64,000 nucleotides of DNA from Clostridiales bacterium (GCA_018365455.1 JAGZJZ010000012.1:62001-126000); one strand, 5' to 3'. Numbered from the stretch's first letter, positions 34,128 to 42,973 are shown. The notes: generated from the sequence alone by a model not told the origin. A program made the numbers and translations.

Positions 34128-36320
34128 TTATACTTCTGTAAATGAAAACTCCACCGCCTGATAGTCACCGGCTGTACGCGGGAATAGGATTCCCCCGTTC
34201 ATAAGGGCTTTCCCACTATGGATTTCATCCGTTCCATTTACACGGTATTTTTTATCGGGATCCAATCCCTTTAACTTTACATGGATTCTTGCCATATTTG
34301 CAACTGCCTGGAGTACCACACCATGCAGAAGTGCCTCTGATTTATCCACGGAAACATATTCCCAGGCTGCATAGTCATCACGTTCAAATGGATTGGAGAG
34401 CCGGTAGTAATCTCCAAAATGAATGACATCGTAATATTTTTTGAATCTCTCGATCTGCTCTGTTACCATACCTTTTTCTTCATCCGAAAGTTTGTTCAGA
34501 TCCAATTCATAGCCAAAGCTTCCTGCCATAGCCACAATACCTCTCGTTTCAAAAGGCGTAATCCTTCCGGTCTGGTGGTTTGGAACTGCCGATACATGGG
34601 AGCCTACTGAAGAAATGGGGTACGCAAAGGATGTCCCGTACTGTATCTTGACTCTCTCAATGGCATCCGTATCATCGCTGCACCAGTACTGCGGTGAGTA
34701 ATATAGCATTCCTGGATCAAAACGTCCGCCTCCGCCGCTGCAACCTTCAAAAAGCACATCCGGATATTTTGCTGTAAGCTTCTCCAGAAGATCATAAAGC
34801 CCCAGTACATAACGGTGTGGAATCTCCATCTGGCGGTCTTTGGGAAGATTTGCACTGTACAGATCACAAATGCTGCGGTTCATATCCCATTTTACATATT
34901 CGATATTGGCGCTGTCTAAAATATTGCTGATCTTTGTAAACAGATAATCCCTTACATCTTCTCTTGTCATATCCAGAACCAGCTGGAAGCGGGAACGGTT
35001 TGGCTTTCTGCCCGGCATGGTAAACGCCCAGTCCGGATGCGCCCGGTATAAATCACTGTCCTCGCTTACCATTTCCGGCTCCAGCCAGATGCCAAATTTT
35101 AATCCAAGGTCATTTACCTGCTGCACAAGGGGTTCCAGTCCGCCTTTTAATTTCTCTGTATTCACATCCCAGTCTCCCAGACCGGTAGTATCATCGTTTC
35201 GCTTGCCAAACCAACCGTCATCCATTACCAGCATTTCCACACCCAGATTTGCGGCTCCTTTAGCAATGTCTAAAATCTTTTCTTCGTTAAAATCAAAATA
35301 AGTTGCTTCCCAGTTATTTAAAAGGACCGGTCTTCTCTGCTTTTTATATTTTCCTCTGCACAGATGATTCTGGAATGCTTTGTGGAGTTTTCTTGACATG
35401 GCGCCTAAGCCTTCTCCGCTGTAAACCATCACAACCTCGGGAGTGATGAACTCATCTCCAGACTCCAGTGTATAAGCGAACTTCTGGCTGTGAATACCCA
35501 TTACCGCCCGCACCTGGTTCAACTGGTCCAGCTCAATCTGAGCTTCAAAATCGCCGCTGTACACCAGTGAAATTCCATAACAGTTTCCGTAATCTTCCGT
35601 TGCATCTTTATCGCAGAGAATCACAAAAGGATTGTGATGGTGGCTGGACGATCCTCTCGTACTGCCCACCGACTGAATTCCATGAAACAGAGGAACCCGC
35701 TCCATCTGGCGCTCCATGGCGTGACGTCCGTGGAAATGCATCATATCCCAGTCCCCATAAGGCAGGTCCAGGCACACAGAAGCTGCTTTCTGCAAAATTA
35801 CAGGCTCTGGATTCCCATTTTTAATTTTAACCGCTCTTGTAATGATATCAAACTTTTCCCATACACTATAGCATAAAGTAACTTCCAGATCCGTTACCGT
35901 GTCCTTTAGCACAATTTCCAGCGTGTCTGCATCCTCTTCATCACCATACATGGCCGGAAGCCCCTGAAGGGCATATTTTCCGCGTACAATGGAATATGAT
36001 ACATAGCGAAGATCTGTTCCCCGGGTTCCGTCCGCATTTTCCACCGCAATACTGTTAATGCGGTAATCGCCGATTCCATTGCTGGTATATTCCTGCGGCT
36101 GCACATCCAGCGAAAAGGTACGGTCCTTTCCTGCCTCATAAGGGTTTCCTGAGAAGGACACGTCCCACATCTGGGTTAGATATTCCATATCATCCCCATC
36201 TATCTTACCTCCATAATACTGATGAAGCAGTATTCCCCATGCATTTACTTTCATCTGATAGGCGGCATTATCTGTCGTTAACGTAAATAACTTCTGCTGT
36301 TCATTTACTACAATTCCCAT
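34128..36320 (-). CDS. GH36 alpha-galactosidase
   Basis: A 730-residue retaining alpha-galactosidase that removes terminal alpha-1,6-galactose from raffinose-family sugars and galactosides. The N-terminal supersandwich domain spans about 1-330 and the TIM barrel about 330-650. YVKWDMNRS holds the nucleophile near residue 478, and CSDDTDA the acid/base near residue 549. WLEPEMVSEDSDLY and FEGCSGGGGRFDPGML are conserved substrate-binding segments. The length and the catalytic spacing fit tetrameric GH36 enzymes of Geobacillus. There is no signal peptide, so it is cytoplasmic and acts on imported sugars. It is a probable second enzyme of the pathway with MelA. Confidence 0.95.
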   Translation of the reverse strand: MGIVVNEQQKLFTLTTDNAAYQMKVNAWGILLHQYYGGKIDGDDMEYLTQMWDVSFSGNPYEAGKDRTFSLDVQPQEYTSNGIGDYRINSIAVENADGTRGTDLRYVSYSIVRGKYALQGLPAMYGDEEDADTLEIVLKDTVTDLEVTLCYSVWEKFDIITRAVKIKNGNPEPVILQKAASVCLDLPYGDWDMMHFHGRHAMERQMERVPLFHGIQSVGSTRGSSSHHHNPFVILCDKDATEDYGNCYGISLVYSGDFEAQIELDQLNQVRAVMGIHSQKFAYTLESGDEFITPEVVMVYSGEGLGAMSRKLHKAFQNHLCRGKYKKQRRPVLLNNWEATYFDFNEEKILDIAKGAANLGVEMLVMDDGWFGKRNDDTTGLGDWDVNTEKLKGGLEPLVQQVNDLGLKFGIWLEPEMVSEDSDLYRAHPDWAFTMPGRKPNRSRFQLVLDMTREDVRDYLFTKISNILDSANIEYVKWDMNRSICDLYSANLPKDRQMEIPHRYVLGLYDLLEKLTAKYPDVLFEGCSGGGGRFDPGMLYYSPQYWCSDDTDAIERVKIQYGTSFAYPISSVGSHVSAVPNHQTGRITPFETRGIVAMAGSFGYELDLNKLSDEEKGMVTEQIERFKKYYDVIHFGDYYRLSNPFERDDYAAWEYVSVDKSEALLHGVVLQAVANMARIHVKLKGLDPDKKYRVNGTDEIHSGKALMNGGILFPRTAGDYQAVEFSFTEV

Positions 36321-36601
36321 TTATGTTCTCCTTTTCCGCTAACCTGTGATTGATAACAGTCTGTATATATCCTTTTGGCGACTGCCGCGAGGGTTGCAGC
36401 GTTACAAATTTATGTCCCATTGCTTGCAGCGTAGTTTTTGACTCTTCAAACACCTGTTAAGAGCAATTTATAATTTTTATTATCTTATCATATATATTTT
36501 TTGAATTGAATGGAGTTTTCACGCTAATACATGGGAATTTGTGAATTCCCACGCAAAACTTATCTGTTAGTAACATAAAATATTAAATTTTTTTAAAATA
36601 G
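36321..36601. other. Intergenic region with a partial repeat
   Basis: Between divergent GH36 and citrate synthase genes. It contains a 21-bp segment (36374-36394, beginning TTTGGCGACTGCC) identical to one at 38778-38798. The remaining AT-rich sequence shows no ORF. Confidence 0.5.
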
Positions 36602-36650
36602 TTGCATATGCAATCATTTTATGGTATTCTTTTTTTAGTTGCATGTGCAA
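36602..36650 (+). promoter_or_regulatory. Citrate synthase promoter with two MarR-type palindromic operators
   Basis: Palindrome TTGCATATGCAA (36602-36613) overlaps the -35 (TTGCAT). A 17-bp spacer leads to the -10 TATTCT (36625-36630). A second near-palindrome TTGCATGTGCAA (36639-36650) sits at the predicted start site. The two centres are 37 bp apart. The layout is that of repression, and the MarR gene downstream in the same operon is the natural candidate. Confidence 0.7.
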
Positions 36651-36679
36651 TCATTTTGCACCTGCTCATCAGAACTAGC

Positions 36680-36727
36680 ACCGCCCGAAGTATTTACCGC
36701 GGGCGGTACCAGGAGATTTGTAAATAC
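36680..36727 (+). ncRNA. H-type pseudoknot candidate in the citrate synthase leader
   Basis: Stem 1 is ACCGCCCG (36680-36687) with CGGGCGGT (36700-36707), 8 perfect pairs. Stem 2 is GTATTTAC (36690-36697), inside the stem-1 loop, with GTAAATAC (36720-36727), 8 perfect pairs. Loops of 2, 2 and 12 nt give classical H-type geometry. It lies 114 nt upstream of the start codon. A further 6-bp stem (CCAGTA/TACTGG) follows. It may be a cis-regulatory RNA. I recognise no known riboswitch. Confidence 0.5.
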
Positions 36728-36840
36728 CTGTGACCAGTATATGTTTGACTATTTATGCAATTCTGTACTGGCTGCAATGATTTTCAAAGACATCCTTAAC
36801 GAAGTTCTGAAATTTTTACAAGAAAAGGAGATTGATTTAT

Positions 36841-38199
36841 ATGAACTATGATAAAGAACAGCAGGAATTACAGAAATTAACCGGCCTATGCAAAGAAAAT
36901 GGTAAAATCGACCTTGGACTCTATGAGAAATACAACGTTAAAAGAGGCCTTCGAGATATCAACGGCAAGGGTGTCCTGACCGGTCTCACTAAAATATCCA
37001 ATATTCAGTCTTCTATTGAAAAAGACGGGAAGAGTTATCCTTGCGAAGGCAAGCTTTTATATCGCGGCATTAACGTACAGGATCTGGTTAAGGGCTTTAT
37101 TACAACTAATACATATGGATTTGAAGAAACGGCATATCTTCTGATTTTCGGAAATCTGCCAAATCAGAAAGAATTAGATGATTTTAAGGAATTGCTGGGC
37201 AGTTATCGTACTCTTCCTACCAATTTTGTACGAGATGTTGTTATGAAAGCTCCTAATAAGGATATGATGAATTCTCTTGCAAAGAGTATTTTGACACTGT
37301 CTTATTACGATCCCAAATCAGACGACATTTCTGTGGAAAATGTACTGCAGCAGTCCCTGAAGATCATCAGCGTAATGCCTATGCTTGCTGTATATGGATA
37401 CCATGCTTTCAATCACTATGAGTGCGATGAAAGTTTATACATACATAAGCCTGACCCATCCCTTTCCACTGCCGAAAACCTTTTAAGACTACTTCGTCCG
37501 GATAAAAACTATTCAGACCTGGAAGCACGTGTACTGGATCTCGCCCTGATTCTCCACATGGAACACGGCGGCGGTAATAACTCTACATTTACCACACACG
37601 TAGTTACCTCCTCGGGAACCGATACTTATTCTGCAGTCGCAGCTGCCCTGGCTTCCCTGAAAGGACCAAAACACGGCGGTGCCAATATTAAAGTAGTGGA
37701 AATGATCCAGAACTTAAAAGAAACTGTCAGTGACTGGACCGACGAAACCCAGGTACATGACTACCTTGAGCAATTAATGCGCGGGGAGGCATTTGACCGC
37801 AAAGGTCTGATCTATGGTATGGGACATGCGGTATATTCCATTTCCGATCCAAGAGCCCAGGTGTTAAAATCCTTTGTAAAACAGCTGTCAGAAGATAAAC
37901 ATCGGGAAGATGACTATAAATTATACTCCATGATCGAGACCATGGCTCCTCGTATCATCGCAGGAGAGCGTGCTATCTACAAAGGTGTAAGCGCCAACGT
38001 GGATTTCTACAGCGGCTTCGTGTACAGCATGCTGGATATTCCGGAACAGCTCTTTACTCCTATTTTTGCCATTGCCCGAATAGTCGGCTGGAGCGCTCAC
38101 CGCTTGGAAGAGTTGATGAACATGGGAAAAATTATCCGTCCTGCATACAAGAGTGTATTAGATGACGGAGAATATGTCCCGATGAGCGAGCGAAAATAA
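36841..38199 (+). CDS. Citrate synthase
   Basis: A 452-residue citrate synthase that condenses acetyl-CoA with oxaloacetate. In Lachnospiraceae it feeds the oxidative branch to 2-oxoglutarate and glutamate. The catalytic residues fit the family: His278 in GPKHGGAN, His329 in GMGHAVYS and Asp388 in NVDFYSG. EHGGGNNSTF (His242) is an additional conserved site. The length and the N-terminal extension (about 60 residues before the core) are of the type common in this family of Firmicutes. I start it at ATG 36841 with AAAAGGAG 10 nt upstream, not at the TTG 9 nt earlier. It shares an operon with a MarR gene, which begins 1 nt after its stop. Its leader carries two palindromic operators and a pseudoknot candidate. 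Confidence 0.93.
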   Translation: MNYDKEQQELQKLTGLCKENGKIDLGLYEKYNVKRGLRDINGKGVLTGLTKISNIQSSIEKDGKSYPCEGKLLYRGINVQDLVKGFITTNTYGFEETAYLLIFGNLPNQKELDDFKELLGSYRTLPTNFVRDVVMKAPNKDMMNSLAKSILTLSYYDPKSDDISVENVLQQSLKIISVMPMLAVYGYHAFNHYECDESLYIHKPDPSLSTAENLLRLLRPDKNYSDLEARVLDLALILHMEHGGGNNSTFTTHVVTSSGTDTYSAVAAALASLKGPKHGGANIKVVEMIQNLKETVSDWTDETQVHDYLEQLMRGEAFDRKGLIYGMGHAVYSISDPRAQVLKSFVKQLSEDKHREDDYKLYSMIETMAPRIIAGERAIYKGVSANVDFYSGFVYSMLDIPEQLFTPIFAIARIVGWSAHRLEELMNMGKIIRPAYKSVLDDGEYVPMSERK

Positions 38200-38200
38200 A

Positions 38201-38662
38201 ATGCATACCGATGATGACATTATTTACCCTATCAGCCGGCTCGCATCTTCTCTTTACCGTTTGAGCCAGCGGTATTATGACCGCGAGCTGGAAGAAGTGG
38301 GAATCAGCGGCGGACAGCAATTTTTTCTGTTGCATATTGCAGACCATGAAGGTATCAGCATATTGGATCTTGCCGGAACGGAACACTTTGACAAAGGAAC
38401 CACCGCCAGAGCTATCCGGAAACTGGAAACCCTTCGATATGTTGTCCGGGAAAAGGATAAATACGACAAAAGAATCAGCCGTCTGTTTATCACCTCCCAT
38501 GGCAGGGAGGCAATACAGAAACTCTATGAGGTCCGAAAAAAATGGAACCGTATACTCACCGAACATCTGACAGATTCCGATGCCGGAGAAGTAGAACGCA
38601 TCATGAAGATCTTAATTGACAACGCATGGAATTATCTGGAGGGTCCCGGGGCTCCATCCTGA
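38201..38662 (+). CDS. MarR-family regulator of the citrate synthase operon
   Basis: A 153-residue winged-helix repressor. The helix ISRLASSLYRLSQRYYDREL is the N-terminal dimer helix. The DNA-binding helices and wing (about 45-105) include GISILDLAGTEHFDKGTTARAIRKLETLRYVVREKDKYDKRISRLFIT. Ligand unknown. The gene begins 1 nt after the citrate synthase stop, so the two are translated from one message. The promoter has two near-identical palindromes, compatible with autorepression together with citrate synthase. The end of the gene lies in a run of 15-bp tandem repeats. Confidence 0.9.
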   Translation: MHTDDDIIYPISRLASSLYRLSQRYYDRELEEVGISGGQQFFLLHIADHEGISILDLAGTEHFDKGTTARAIRKLETLRYVVREKDKYDKRISRLFITSHGREAIQKLYEVRKKWNRILTEHLTDSDAGEVERIMKILIDNAWNYLEGPGAPS

Positions 38663-38700
38663 CAGCAATGATCCTGACAAAAATGATCCTGACAGCAATG
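38656..38700. repeat. Three 15-bp tandem repeats over the marR stop
   Basis: Units ATCCTGACAGCAATG (38656-38670), ATCCTGACAAAAATG (38671-38685) and ATCCTGACAGCAATG (38686-38700), with a decayed fourth. The first unit contains the marR stop TGA, so the array starts inside the coding end. Confidence 0.8.
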
Positions 38701-38751
38701 ATCGTAACCGTGCCGAATATTTTGCCACACATTTATTCCCGCGAGCAACGA

Positions 38752-38798
38752 GCCAAACGGACACGCTGGCGCGTCCATTTGGCGACTGCCGCGAGGGT
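38752..38798. repeat. Palindromic intergenic repeat
   Basis: GCCAAACGGACACGC and GCGTCCATTTGGC form a nearly perfect inverted repeat (38752-38783). It runs into a 21-bp stretch (38778-38798) that is identical to 36374-36394. Looks like a dispersed repetitive extragenic element. The second copy lacks the left arm. Confidence 0.6.
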
Positions 38799-38840
38799 CA
38801 AAGATATGCGCAAATCCACATGAATATTCCGAAAATATAA

Positions 38841-38909
38841 CAGGCGCAGTGCCAACGGGTATTTTCCAGAAAACAGTTTTTGTTTTCTTACCCTATGGCA
38901 CTGCGCCTG
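38841..38909. terminator. Long bidirectional terminator between marR and the cytidylate-kinase-like gene
   Basis: CAGGCGCAGTGCCA...TGGCACTGCGCCTG, a 14-bp perfect stem with inner pairing of GGGTA and TACCC. It lies between convergent genes. T-rich sequence follows on the plus side. Confidence 0.75.
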
Positions 38910-38918
38910 ATATTCATT

Positions 38919-39557
38919 TTATTCGTTTTCCAGCATTTCCCGGAAACGGATTTTAATATATGCTTCTATTTCTTCCACACACTTATCAAATCCCAGTTTA
39001 CTGCTGTCCAGACACAAATCATAGTTTCTGGCATCATTCCATTCTCTTCCGGTGTAGTAGCGATAGTAATCCCCACGGTATTTATCCGTTTTAGCGATGA
39101 ATTTCTCCATTTCCTTCCATCCGAGAGAGGAACGCTCAAGAGCTCTTGCCATACAATAAGTCTTTGGCGCATGTACGAATACGCTGACAACATTGGGATT
39201 ATCCCTCAGAACAAAATCCGCACACCGTCCGATGATCACGCAGGATTCTTCCTGTGCCAGTTCTTTGATTACCTTTGCCTGATAGTTAAATAGATTGTCA
39301 TTAGATACGAAATCATCACTTTCCGGCGGAATCAGTTCTCCCTTATAAACCCGCTTAGTAATTCCAAACAAAGGGCTGCTCTTTAATTTTTCATCAGCCT
39401 GGTTAAACAATTTTTCGTCAATCCCGCTTTCATCAGAAGCCATTCTTAAAATCTCTCTGTTATAGCAGTTGATACCGTTTTTCCTGGCAAACATCTCTCC
39501 GATCGTTTTACCGCCGCTTCCATACTGCCTCGCAATCGTTACGATTACATTTTCCAT
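38919..39557 (-). CDS. Cytidylate-kinase-like protein (AAA_33)
   Basis: A 212-residue P-loop protein of the cytidylate-kinase-like family. The N-terminus IVTIARQYGSGGKTIGEMFA gives the phosphate-binding loop (GSGGKTIG). CVIIGRCADFVL and VSVFVHAPKTYCMARALERSS are the typical later segments. CMP kinase activity is not proven for this clade, and the housekeeping cmk is normally elsewhere. It begins 18 nt after livF and is the last gene of the liv operon, probably by read-through. RBS AAAGGAGG. Confidence 0.8.
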   Translation of the reverse strand: MENVIVTIARQYGSGGKTIGEMFARKNGINCYNREILRMASDESGIDEKLFNQADEKLKSSPLFGITKRVYKGELIPPESDDFVSNDNLFNYQAKVIKELAQEESCVIIGRCADFVLRDNPNVVSVFVHAPKTYCMARALERSSLGWKEMEKFIAKTDKYRGDYYRYYTGREWNDARNYDLCLDSSKLGFDKCVEEIEAYIKIRFREMLENE

Positions 39558-39575
39558 ATAAACCTCCTTTTCCTG

Positions 39576-40286
39576 TTATTCTCCCAGATATGCTTTCTTA
39601 ATCGAATCATCCATCATTAATACAGATGCTTCTGCTTCTTTTACAATATTTCCAGTCTCCAGTACATATGCCCGGTCAGCGATGGACAATGCCTTTTTCG
39701 CATTCTGTTCAACCAGCAGTACCGTTGTACCGCCTGCACTGACTTCTTTGATAATGTCAAAGATCTCATTTACAAAAATCGGGGAAAGCCCCATAGACGG
39801 CTCATCCATTAAAATAATTCTGGGGTGAGACATCAGCGCCCGTCCCATTGCAAGCATCTGCTGTTCTCCGCCGCTGAGGGTTCCGGACAGCTGATTTTTT
39901 CTCTCCTCCAAACGGGGGAATCTCTTATATACCATCTTCAGGGTAGATGCAATCTCTTCCTTATCTTTTCTCGTATAAGCTCCCAGAATCAGGTTTTCAT
40001 AAACGCTCAGGTCTGCAAACACACGACGGCCTTCCGGCACATGAGCCATCCCCAGGGTTACAATCTTATGTCCCGGCAGCTTCGTAATATCCCTGCCTTC
40101 AAATTCAATCTTACCTGCTTTAGAGGGAATCAACCCTGTAATGGTATGAAGAATTGTGGTTTTGCCCGCACCGTTAGCACCGATCAGAGCAATGACCTCA
40201 CCCTCATTTACTTCAAAGGAAATCCCCTTAATCGCCTGGATTACACCGTAATTAACCTTCAGGTCAGTAACACTTAACATAGCCAT
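39576..40286 (-). CDS. livF: Branched-chain amino acid ABC transporter ATPase LivF
   Basis: A 236-residue ATP-binding subunit. Walker A is GANGAGKTT (about 36-44), the signature LSGGEQQMLAMGRAL, and Walker B RIILMDEPSMGLSP, with VLLVEQN as His/Q loop equivalents. It pairs with LivG on the LivHM permease. It starts 10 nt after the livG stop, with AGGAGG-like RBS. Confidence 0.95.
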   Translation of the reverse strand: MAMLSVTDLKVNYGVIQAIKGISFEVNEGEVIALIGANGAGKTTILHTITGLIPSKAGKIEFEGRDITKLPGHKIVTLGMAHVPEGRRVFADLSVYENLILGAYTRKDKEEIASTLKMVYKRFPRLEERKNQLSGTLSGGEQQMLAMGRALMSHPRIILMDEPSMGLSPIFVNEIFDIIKEVSAGGTTVLLVEQNAKKALSIADRAYVLETGNIVKEAEASVLMMDDSIKKAYLGE

Positions 40287-40296
40287 TGTAATCCTC

Positions 40297-41055
40297 CTAT
40301 TCGCCCAGATATGCTGTAATTACTTTAGAATCATTCAGCACATCTTCCGGTTTTCCATTTGCAAGTTCCGTACCGAAATTCAATACATACAGATATTCAC
40401 AGATACCGGCAACCAGCTTCATATCATGTTCAATCAAAAGAATGGTCACATGAAACTTCTTGCGGATCAGTTCTATGGTATGCATTAACTCTGCGGTCTC
40501 ATTGGGGTTCATGCCGGCTGCCGGCTCATCCAGCAGAAGGAGTTTGGGCTTTGTAGCCAGCGCTCTTGCGATCTCCAGCTTCCGCTGTTTGCCGTAGGGT
40601 AAATTGGACGCCAGCACATCTGCGTATTGTTCCAGTTCAAATACCTTCAGGATGTCCATGGCATGCTCATCCATTTCTTTTTCTTTTTTTGCAAAGGATC
40701 CCAGATGCAGGATACTCTCTGCAAGGGTATATTTAATTTCATTATGAAGGGCTGCCTTCACATTGTCAAGTACCGTCATCTGTGCAAACAAACGGATATT
40801 CTGAAATGTCCTTGCAACGCCGGCCTGACAGATCTGGTCCGGTTTTAACCCTACCAGGCTTTTTCCGTCCAGGGTAATCGTACCATCTGTAGGAAGATAC
40901 ACTCCGGTGAGCAGGTTAAATGCCGTTGTCTTGCCGGCTCCGTTAGGTCCGATCAGTCCAACCAGGCTCCCCTCTTCGATACTCATATTCAGGTTATCTA
41001 CCGCACGCAGGCCTCCAAAGGAGATGCCCAAGCTTTTTACTTCTAATAGTGCCAT
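40297..41055 (-). CDS. livG: Branched-chain amino acid ABC transporter ATPase LivG
   Basis: A 252-residue ATP-binding subunit. Walker A GPNGAGKTT (about 36-44), signature region LPYGKQRKLEIARALA (LivG-type LSYGxQR variant), Walker B LLLLDEPAAGMNP, and the LivG-specific C-terminus ending IxNPxVxxAYLG-like (DVLNDSKVITAYLG). It starts 2 nt after the livM stop. Confidence 0.95.
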   Translation of the reverse strand: MALLEVKSLGISFGGLRAVDNLNMSIEEGSLVGLIGPNGAGKTTAFNLLTGVYLPTDGTITLDGKSLVGLKPDQICQAGVARTFQNIRLFAQMTVLDNVKAALHNEIKYTLAESILHLGSFAKKEKEMDEHAMDILKVFELEQYADVLASNLPYGKQRKLEIARALATKPKLLLLDEPAAGMNPNETAELMHTIELIRKKFHVTILLIEHDMKLVAGICEYLYVLNFGTELANGKPEDVLNDSKVITAYLGE

Positions 41056-41057
41056 AC

Positions 41058-42029
41058 TTATACACCCTCCTTCCCGACTTTTTCAGAACGCCGCATGTTT
41101 CTCTTTTCCATCATCATTTTTTTAATGGAAGAGTTATTGAACAGCATAAGGGCGATCAGTACAATGGAATAGATGAGCATTCTGTAATCTGCTGCGCCTC
41201 GGAGTAATTCCGGAAGTGCAGTCAATATCACAGCCGCAATAATCGAGCCTTTAATATTTCCCATGCCGCCAAGTACTACCATAACCAGAATCTCAATGGA
41301 TGTATTGTAATCAAAATTACCCGGCTTAAGAATACCGATATTTCCCGCATAAACTACGCCAGCCATCCCTGCCAGGAATGCCGCTACAACAAAAGCCATT
41401 ATTTTAAATTTGCTCACCGGGATACCAACTGCCTGGGCAGCCACATAATTATCACGAACTGCACAGATCGCACGGCCATGTCTGGAATTTACCAGATGGG
41501 CAACTACAATAATTACCAGTATGGTAAGAATAAATACAAATGTAAAATTACGATAGGTGGTGTTTAAAGGTATCTTGGAAAGTCCCTTTGCACCGCCTGT
41601 GATTCCTGTCATGGAGTTAATGATAGACTTGATAATTTCCCCAAACCCAAGAGTAACGATTGCCAGGTAATCCCCTCTCAGTCTGAGAACCGGAATACCA
41701 ATCAGTAATCCAAAGAGAGCCGCGCAGATACCGCCCACCAGCAGCCCCAGAATAAGGCTTACTATAGATGGCAGATCCTTTGTGCCTATCATAACAAGGG
41801 CTCCGGTATATGCCCCAATTGACATAAATCCTGCATGACCAAGACTTAACTCTCCTAAAAATCCAACTACCAGACACAGGGATACAGCCAGCATGACGTA
41901 GGTGCAGATCGGGATGATCAGAGACATCATCTGGCGGCTTAATACGCCTGTATTTACCAATACCATAACAATGGCATAAACTGCTGCAGCAATTACTGCA
42001 TTTATTATTAATTTCTTCTTGTCTTTCAT
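41058..42029 (-). CDS. livM: Branched-chain amino acid ABC transporter permease LivM
   Basis: A 323-residue permease with about ten helices. The motif ELSLGHAGFMSIGAYTGAL (about 62-80) and LGFGEIIKSIINSMTGITGGAKGLSKIP (about 130-158) are diagnostic for the LivM family. LVMVVLGGMGNIKGSIIAA (about 245-263) is the conserved coupling helix region. It follows livH by 8 nt. Confidence 0.95.
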   Translation of the reverse strand: MKDKKKLIINAVIAAAVYAIVMVLVNTGVLSRQMMSLIIPICTYVMLAVSLCLVVGFLGELSLGHAGFMSIGAYTGALVMIGTKDLPSIVSLILGLLVGGICAALFGLLIGIPVLRLRGDYLAIVTLGFGEIIKSIINSMTGITGGAKGLSKIPLNTTYRNFTFVFILTILVIIVVAHLVNSRHGRAICAVRDNYVAAQAVGIPVSKFKIMAFVVAAFLAGMAGVVYAGNIGILKPGNFDYNTSIEILVMVVLGGMGNIKGSIIAAVILTALPELLRGAADYRMLIYSIVLIALMLFNNSSIKKMMMEKRNMRRSEKVGKEGV

Positions 42030-42037
42030 GATCCCAC

Positions 42038-42925
42038 CTACACTTTCTCAATCTTCAACTTGCCAAGCAAACCTGACGGCTTCACAAGAAGTACGATGAC
42101 CAGAACGCCGAACACGATTGCATCTGCCAGCTGTGTGGAAATATACGCTTTGGAAAGACTTTCAATCACGCCCAGAAGGATTCCTCCAAGCATTGCCCCG
42201 GGGATGCTTCCGATACCGCCCAGGACTGCTGCTACGAATGCCTTGATTCCCGGAAGAGCTCCAAGGGTTGGAAGAAGTGTCTCATATTGTGCGATAAATA
42301 ATATACCGGCAACGGCTGCAAGTGCAGAACCAATTGCAAACGTCATGGAAATCGTCTTATTTACACTGATTCCCATCAGTTCCGCGGCGCCTTTATCTTC
42401 CGATACCGCACGCATAGCCCTGCCCGCCTTGGTCTTGTTGATAAATGTTGTAAGGGCAATCATACAAACCGTAGTAACCACCAGCGTTACAATGGTAATA
42501 CCGGAAATGTTAAGAGAACCAATCTTAATAGATGGAACTTTAATAATCGAACCAAACGGAATCGGTGTTGCTTTGAAAATCAGCAATGCCAGATTCTGAA
42601 GCAGATAACTGACACCAATTGCGGTGATCAGTACAGCCAGAGGCTGTGCATTTCGCAAGGGCTTATAAGCCACTTTTTCAATTACAACTCCTAAGACGGC
42701 ACATACTAAAATCGTCAGTAAAATCGCTACCACCGGGTTTAAATGCAGCAGTGCCACGAATACATACAGAGAGTACGCTCCTACCATAATAATATCGCCA
42801 TGGGCAAAGTTGATCATTTTTGCAATACCATAAACCATCGTATAACCCAGAGCAATTAAGGCATAGATACTTCCTGTTCTCAAACCATTAATTAATTGTT
42901 CTAAAATATTGTTAATCAGGTCCAT
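42038..42925 (-). CDS. livH: Branched-chain amino acid ABC transporter permease LivH
   Basis: A 295-residue permease, eight or so helices. NGLRTGSIYALIALGYTMVYGIAKMINFAHGDIIMVGAY (about 13-50) and AAVLGGIGSIPGAMLGGILLG (about 230-252) are the LivH signatures. It is first in livHMGF, with its own promoter about 50 bp upstream. The terminator after livJ separates the two transcripts. Confidence 0.95.
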   Translation of the reverse strand: MDLINNILEQLINGLRTGSIYALIALGYTMVYGIAKMINFAHGDIIMVGAYSLYVFVALLHLNPVVAILLTILVCAVLGVVIEKVAYKPLRNAQPLAVLITAIGVSYLLQNLALLIFKATPIPFGSIIKVPSIKIGSLNISGITIVTLVVTTVCMIALTTFINKTKAGRAMRAVSEDKGAAELMGISVNKTISMTFAIGSALAAVAGILFIAQYETLLPTLGALPGIKAFVAAVLGGIGSIPGAMLGGILLGVIESLSKAYISTQLADAIVFGVLVIVLLVKPSGLLGKLKIEKV

Positions 42926-42973
42926 TTCTCTCCACCTTTCTCAATTCATTAGTTATATAAACTAACTTTTTTT

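Noticed and set aside
36639..36851. 70-codon frame over the citrate synthase leader, and a 24-codon ATG frame from 36778 overlapping the citrate synthase start
   Set aside because: Neither has a convincing ribosome-binding site. The long frame starts with TTG inside an operator. The region is better explained as a structured leader.
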